Below the pieces are notes generated by a model that worked only from the letters and a program-made list of their open reading frames with translations, was not told the DNA's origin and made no database searches. The position numbers and the translations under genes are program-made. From an uncultured Glaciecola sp. (lineage in GTDB: Bacteria > Pseudomonadota > Gammaproteobacteria > Enterobacterales > Alteromonadaceae), in contig CAJQOP010000048.1 in NCBI GenBank assembly GCA_905479945.1, positions 1 through 64,000 of the forward strand: a DNA stretch of 64,000 nucleotides, given 5' to 3'. Shown one piece after another: positions 59,824-64,000 of the stretch. The first letter of the stretch is position 1. Every line of letters starts with the position of its first letter.

Positions 59824-61659
59824 CTATTTTGAAGATGAAAAAATAGGCTCGACGTTTTTGATCCATTCCAATGGCCATTCTAGAGTAGCAAAATGTTCCA
59901 GCTTTGACCTTGATTGTGCCGATTTTCCTGTCAGGATATCGATTTTTGCTTCCACTAAAATCAATCCAGGAATGACATAATTCACTGTCTGAAATTTTTC
60001 CATCTGTAGGGTCAGTGATTGCATCATTTTTTGATAGCCAAGCTGATTGTTTGCCTGCTGATAACAGTCAGCCATATTGGCTAGATGTGATATCCCCCAG
60101 GCTGCTACGTTAAATTTTCCGTGTAATTCAAAATCGTCTAGTAGAACCGACTCATATAATGGCATGGACGCAGAGCAATCACCTGCAAAATAATAATTCA
60201 GTGCCAAAACCAAAATGACTGACTTGTTTTTCGGCCATTTTTTAGCAGTAGACTCAAGCTCTAACAACCATTCTTCATGGGTTTCCTTTTGCATATTAAT
60301 CAGCGTTTTCAACTGTAGCTCCAAGTAACCACCGCCTCCATAAGTGGCAATTTGATTTTGCAGACTGTCAGCCTTTTCAACGTTTCCTTGCCAAAGCGCA
60401 TCCGTGGATTCAGCGGTTATCCAATAGATATTGTTATCGGCTAATTGTTTCTTTGCTGCCAGCATATGCTTTTGGACTTTTTGTGGCTGGTTGATAAAAC
60501 GATAAAAGTTGGCGATCCCCAAATGACACGCAGGATAGTCAGGAAGCAGCGCCACACAATGCTCAAATTGTTTTAATGCGTCATTGAGCTGACCCGTAAT
60601 AAATAACGAGTCTGCAACGGCAAAGTTAGTAATGGCAGACATTGGATTTCTGGCCAGGGCAATTTGAAAATGATCCAATGCTTGTTCATGTTTGTCTTGC
60701 AGCCATAACAAATAACCATAATTGTGATGGGCTAGATGTAAAGCTGGATCCAAATTGAGAGCCGTAATGAAAGCTTCTTCCGCTTCGGGAAACGCCCTAT
60801 AGTTTAAATGCAGCAGTCCTTGTGCAGTGTGTGCTAGTGCCAAAAAGGGGTCGACCTCCAATGCCCGATCTATAGCAGCTTGGGCAATGTCGCGCGCCTG
60901 GGCTGATGGGATAACTCGATACTGAAATAGCACCATGGTATTTAGTGCAATAGAGACATGTGCAAGTGCATAATCCGGTTGTAACTCAACTGCAGTTTCA
61001 AATTCTTGTATGGCCTTTTTACTATATTCAACGGTGGCTTTGGCTGCCATGGCATTTCCACGTAAATAATGCATGTAAGCATCGCCATGCTGCGGATGTA
61101 TTCGAAGTTTTCCAGCAGGAATTTGCGCGTAGTCTGGTAACAAAGAATCTACAATTGATAGACTAATATCCTGTTGTAATTTAAAAACCTCATTTTCGGT
61201 AAAATCAAATACTTTGGACCACAAATGTGTACCCGTTGTTGCCTTGATTAACTGAATGGTAACTCTTAACTGGTCTCCTGACTTCCTGATAGAGCCTTCC
61301 AAAACAAATTGGCTATTGAGTTTATTAGCAATGGTTTTGACATCCAGGCCTTTATCTCTGAATGCAAAAGAGGATGTTCGCGAAACAACAGCTAACTCAG
61401 GGATCGCAGTCAATTGATGGATGATTTCTTCTGACAAGCCATCAGCAAAGTAACTTAAATTCGGTTCTGAATCGTAAACATCAAAGGGCAAAACAGCAAT
61501 CGAAGGCTGCATAACAATTTCTGCTGAAGGAGTACTCTTTTCCTCACTCGGTTTGTTAACCCAATAAGCCATCATTGAAATAACAACAATGAAACTGATA
61601 CACACAATAGCGATAGCTTGCCATTTCAAGTTCTTGGTTCTAGTACGGAGTTCTTGCAA
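59824..61659 (-). CDS. CadC-like regulator, TM plus periplasmic TolB-like/TPR portion
   Basis: TM segment, SIAVLPFDVYDSEPNLSYFADGLSEEIIHQLTAIPELAVVSRTSSFAF, TPR repeats. TTG codon follows an in-frame TAA. Confidence 0.85.
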   Translation of the reverse strand: MQELRTRTKNLKWQAIAIVCISFIVVISMMAYWVNKPSEEKSTPSAEIVMQPSIAVLPFDVYDSEPNLSYFADGLSEEIIHQLTAIPELAVVSRTSSFAFRDKGLDVKTIANKLNSQFVLEGSIRKSGDQLRVTIQLIKATTGTHLWSKVFDFTENEVFKLQQDISLSIVDSLLPDYAQIPAGKLRIHPQHGDAYMHYLRGNAMAAKATVEYSKKAIQEFETAVELQPDYALAHVSIALNTMVLFQYRVIPSAQARDIAQAAIDRALEVDPFLALAHTAQGLLHLNYRAFPEAEEAFITALNLDPALHLAHHNYGYLLWLQDKHEQALDHFQIALARNPMSAITNFAVADSLFITGQLNDALKQFEHCVALLPDYPACHLGIANFYRFINQPQKVQKHMLAAKKQLADNNIYWITAESTDALWQGNVEKADSLQNQIATYGGGGYLELQLKTLINMQKETHEEWLLELESTAKKWPKNKSVILVLALNYYFAGDCSASMPLYESVLLDDFELHGKFNVAAWGISHLANMADCYQQANNQLGYQKMMQSLTLQMEKFQTVNYVIPGLILVEAKIDILTGKSAQSRSKLEHFATLEWPLEWIKNVEPIFSSSK

Positions 61660-61902
61660 TTACTGTACTTGTTGACCCAGTCGATATCCTTTTTTGGGTA
61701 CAGTGAGCAGATATTTGGGTTCCTGCGGGTTGTCCTCCAAAACTTTGCGCAAATTGGCAATTAAATTATAGAGGACATGATCAGCAATGATCTGATTTTT
61801 CCAGACTGCACTAAAAATGTCATCACGCGAGACCAATTGGCCATCAGCCTTAGCCAAAACTAATAATACATCCATTGCTTTGGGTTCAAGCTTTGGGTTC
61901 AA
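61660..61902 (-). CDS. OmpR/PhoB-type winged-helix DNA-binding fragment (part of the disrupted regulator)
   Basis: VSRDDIFSAVWKNQIIADHVLYNLIANLRKVLEDNPQEPKYLLTVPKKGYRLG. Confidence 0.8.
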   Translation of the reverse strand: MNPKLEPKAMDVLLVLAKADGQLVSRDDIFSAVWKNQIIADHVLYNLIANLRKVLEDNPQEPKYLLTVPKKGYRLGQQVQ

Positions 61903-61907
61903 GCTTT
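61882..61907. repeat. 13-bp perfect tandem duplication
   Basis: GGGTTCAAGCTTT x2 (+ strand). Confidence 0.97.
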
Positions 61908-62059
61908 ATCTTCTGTTTACCGTCAGATACATAACAATCATCCGGAAAACACTGCCATTTACCCATGTAGAAGTCATCTGCCATTGGAATCCTTTTCAAT
62001 TGTCGCAATGCACCTAAACATCACTATAGCATTTGTAAATTGGCTTTCCATTTGTTTAT

Positions 62060-62087
62060 CCATAGCTTTCCCATAGTTTTTCCATAG
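62060..62087. promoter_or_regulatory. Three CCATAG direct repeats at 11-bp spacing
   Basis: CCATAG at 62060, 62071 and 62082, between the regulator and the divergent PKD gene. Confidence 0.55.
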
Positions 62088-62161
62088 AACATTTGAACCA
62101 TAAAAGACTAAGGTCAAATCTGAAAAAAATTAATGGCTGCATATAACAAGGAGAAACAATC

Positions 62162-64000
62162 ATGCGACTTTTAAAAGGATGTTTTAACCCATCAGCTCAG
62201 CTCAACAATCTAGTTTTGATTACGAGACTTAGTCTATCAATCTTCATTTTACTCTTGGCATCGGGCTGCAGTTGGCTAGATGGTAAAGACAAGAGCGAGC
62301 CACCTGCGGTAATTGCAGAAATAGCGCCTCAAGCACAGTTTAGTGTGGCTGTTCAATCTGGAAAAGCCCCACTGGTCGTTGTATTTACGGATACATCTCA
62401 AGCTGGCTCATCTTCGATTACTTCTTGGCAATGGGATTTTGGCGATGGTGGAACCAGCGCATTACAAAACCCCCAATACACTTTTGAAATACACGGTACT
62501 TACACAGTTACGTTAACTGTAAGCTCGGCGGATGGAACTGACACCTCAAGCCTAGCAGAAGCTGTTGTAGTAGCTCCGGCAGATACAACAACAAAAATCA
62601 CGGTAGTTGGAGTAAGGGGATTTCCAATAACGGATGTTACTGCTAGTTCCAGTACTTTTGAAATTATTGATCAAAATAATAACGAGCTTGATCAGTTTGA
62701 AATTATTCTGACATCGAACTCCGAATCAGGTGTCATTCGAATAAGCAAGGAGGGATACATAGATGGACTCCTTCACTTACAAAACAGTGAACTAGACCAA
62801 ACCAAAGTATTAACACTGCTAGATAGATTGCCCCCAATCAAAGTAGACGCGTTAATGGGTGGTGAATATATTGGAATAGATGGCGCTACAGTAGTGCTTC
62901 CCGAAGAAGCATTTGTTAATGCCAATGGTGAAAGTGTTACTGGCACTATAGATTTGTATATCACGCCCGTTGATATTTCTGACGAGTTAAAAATTAAAGC
63001 ATTCCCTGGAAGTTTTTACGGTATGCCCGATGAAAGCACCATTCCCGCCGGTGAAGATTTGCAACAACAGTTGTTTTCCTTTGGTGTTGCAGCATTTTCA
63101 TTCTACCAAAATGACGAAAAGTTACAGTTAAAAGACGGTCTTAACGCTGAGCTGAAATTACCGATTTACGCGTCGAAGGATATTTACGATGAGGATTTAG
63201 TCATTGGCGGTGTTATTCCAATGTGGATTTTAGATGAAGAAACCGGTGTTTGGGTGCAAGAAGGCCAAGGAACAATAATAGCTAATCCGCTAGTTGCCTC
63301 AGGGTTTTCGCTAAAATCCTCAACCACTCATTTCACTTGGTTTAATACAGATATATGGGCTTACTCTCCCAGTGGTGCAGGCGGTTCCGGTTCATCCGTA
63401 GGCCCTGGCAGTTGTCGACTAACAATCACTATAATTGGCGCAGTAGAAGATGAATATTTGAGCTTTTCATTAACCAATGGTTTCGTTTCGACAGCTAGAT
63501 CTACTTTGACACAAAACATACTTTGGGATAGTTTTCCGATTGAGACTAGCATTCCCGTTGGAGCGCTTATCTCTGCTGTCGTAACACAAGGAGAGAAAAC
63601 CAAACAGCAGAACCTGTTGTGTTTTGAGGCTAATGCTTCGGTAGAAATCATATTGGAAGAAGCCGCTCCTGAATTTGTTACTTGGAACTTAGAAGCGCTG
63701 CCTGTTTTTAATAGGGAAACCCCAAATGACCCTTACACAATAATTTCAAATGACATTATTATTGGCGGTCACTTCATCAATACCAGCCAGGTTGAAGTTG
63801 AGTCTTCGCTTGTAGTCAACAGCCCATTTAGCTTGCTTAACCGACGATATAAAAGAGGAGTTGTTTTTTTAGAGACGGATCCTAGTCCTACGATCATCAG
63901 AGCTGTTTTATCGAATGATTTTGGACAAGATGAAAGAGTTACTCCAATTGAATATATTGCCGAACACTCACCTTTACTCGCGTATTTTTATGTTGTGCCA
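62162..64000 (+). CDS. PKD-domain lipoprotein (incomplete, runs off the window)
   Basis: Open frame from ATG 62162 to the window end (absent from the ORF track because no stop is reached); lipobox LASGCSW; SWQWDFGDGGTSALQNPQYTFEIHGTYTVTLTV PKD motif. Confidence 0.88.
   Translation, partial: MRLLKGCFNPSAQLNNLVLITRLSLSIFILLLASGCSWLDGKDKSEPPAVIAEIAPQAQFSVAVQSGKAPLVVVFTDTSQAGSSSITSWQWDFGDGGTSALQNPQYTFEIHGTYTVTLTVSSADGTDTSSLAEAVVVAPADTTTKITVVGVRGFPITDVTASSSTFEIIDQNNNELDQFEIILTSNSESGVIRISKEGYIDGLLHLQNSELDQTKVLTLLDRLPPIKVDALMGGEYIGIDGATVVLPEEAFVNANGESVTGTIDLYITPVDISDELKIKAFPGSFYGMPDESTIPAGEDLQQQLFSFGVAAFSFYQNDEKLQLKDGLNAELKLPIYASKDIYDEDLVIGGVIPMWILDEETGVWVQEGQGTIIANPLVASGFSLKSSTTHFTWFNTDIWAYSPSGAGGSGSSVGPGSCRLTITIIGAVEDEYLSFSLTNGFVSTARSTLTQNILWDSFPIETSIPVGALISAVVTQGEKTKQQNLLCFEANASVEIILEEAAPEFVTWNLEALPVFNRETPNDPYTIISNDIIIGGHFINTSQVEVESSLVVNSPFSLLNRRYKRGVVFLETDPSPTIIRAVLSNDFGQDERVTPIEYIAEHSPLLAYFYVVP

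Larger units (their letters stand above)
59824..61984 (-). pseudogene. CadC-like transcriptional regulator disrupted by a 13-bp duplication and an in-frame TAA
   Basis: ATG at 61984 opens MADDFYMGKWQCFPDDCYVSDGKQKIKLEPKA then TGA; removing one 13-bp copy restores KLEPKAMDVLLVLAKADGQ. TAA at 61660-61662 lies in the same frame as the downstream ORF. Confidence 0.75.

Overview
The window is 64 kb of a marine-type gammaproteobacterial chromosome. It looks like ordinary accessory and housekeeping sequence: I saw no rRNA, tRNA, CRISPR array, prophage or intact IS element. Main blocks, left to right: a hipBA-like toxin-antitoxin pair; a DUF2282-DUF692(MNIO)-DUF2063-DoxX cassette matching the recently described bufferin-type metallophore RiPP operons, with a YHS lipoprotein beside it; kynureninase plus an ATL-type MGMT homologue; NadR-kinase/PnuC salvage; a legume-lectin-like protein with a PEP-CTERM-like tail; an LplT-PlsC-like fusion; an aminotransferase/sulfotransferase-like pair; mdoGH; a porin; a TRAP transporter with a divergent two-component system; a GGDEF/EAL protein; AraC/S41; an ABC exporter; YgiQ; DgkA. 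From 48.7 to 55.8 kb there is a redox/stress island: two UspA proteins, GlgC, an FNR-like regulator without FNR's Fe-S cysteines, a FixL/FixJ-like pair and two c-type haem proteins. Four TTGAY-N4-RTCAA FNR-type palindromes lie in front of its genes. The right end has an AsmA-like protein, a PEP-CTERM protein, a CadC-like regulator broken by a 13-bp tandem duplication and an in-frame TAA, and a divergent PKD lipoprotein that runs off the window. The most interesting signals are the FNR-box island with both canonical O2-sensing sites apparently missing, the possibly phase-variable CadC-like regulator with 11-bp-phased CCATAG repeats in the shared promoter, the bufferin-like operon, the palindromes and GG-N10-GC motifs upstream of both PEP-CTERM-type genes, and many short (8-18 bp) tandem repeats at gene ends. 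Product names come from recognising protein motifs by eye; no database search was run.
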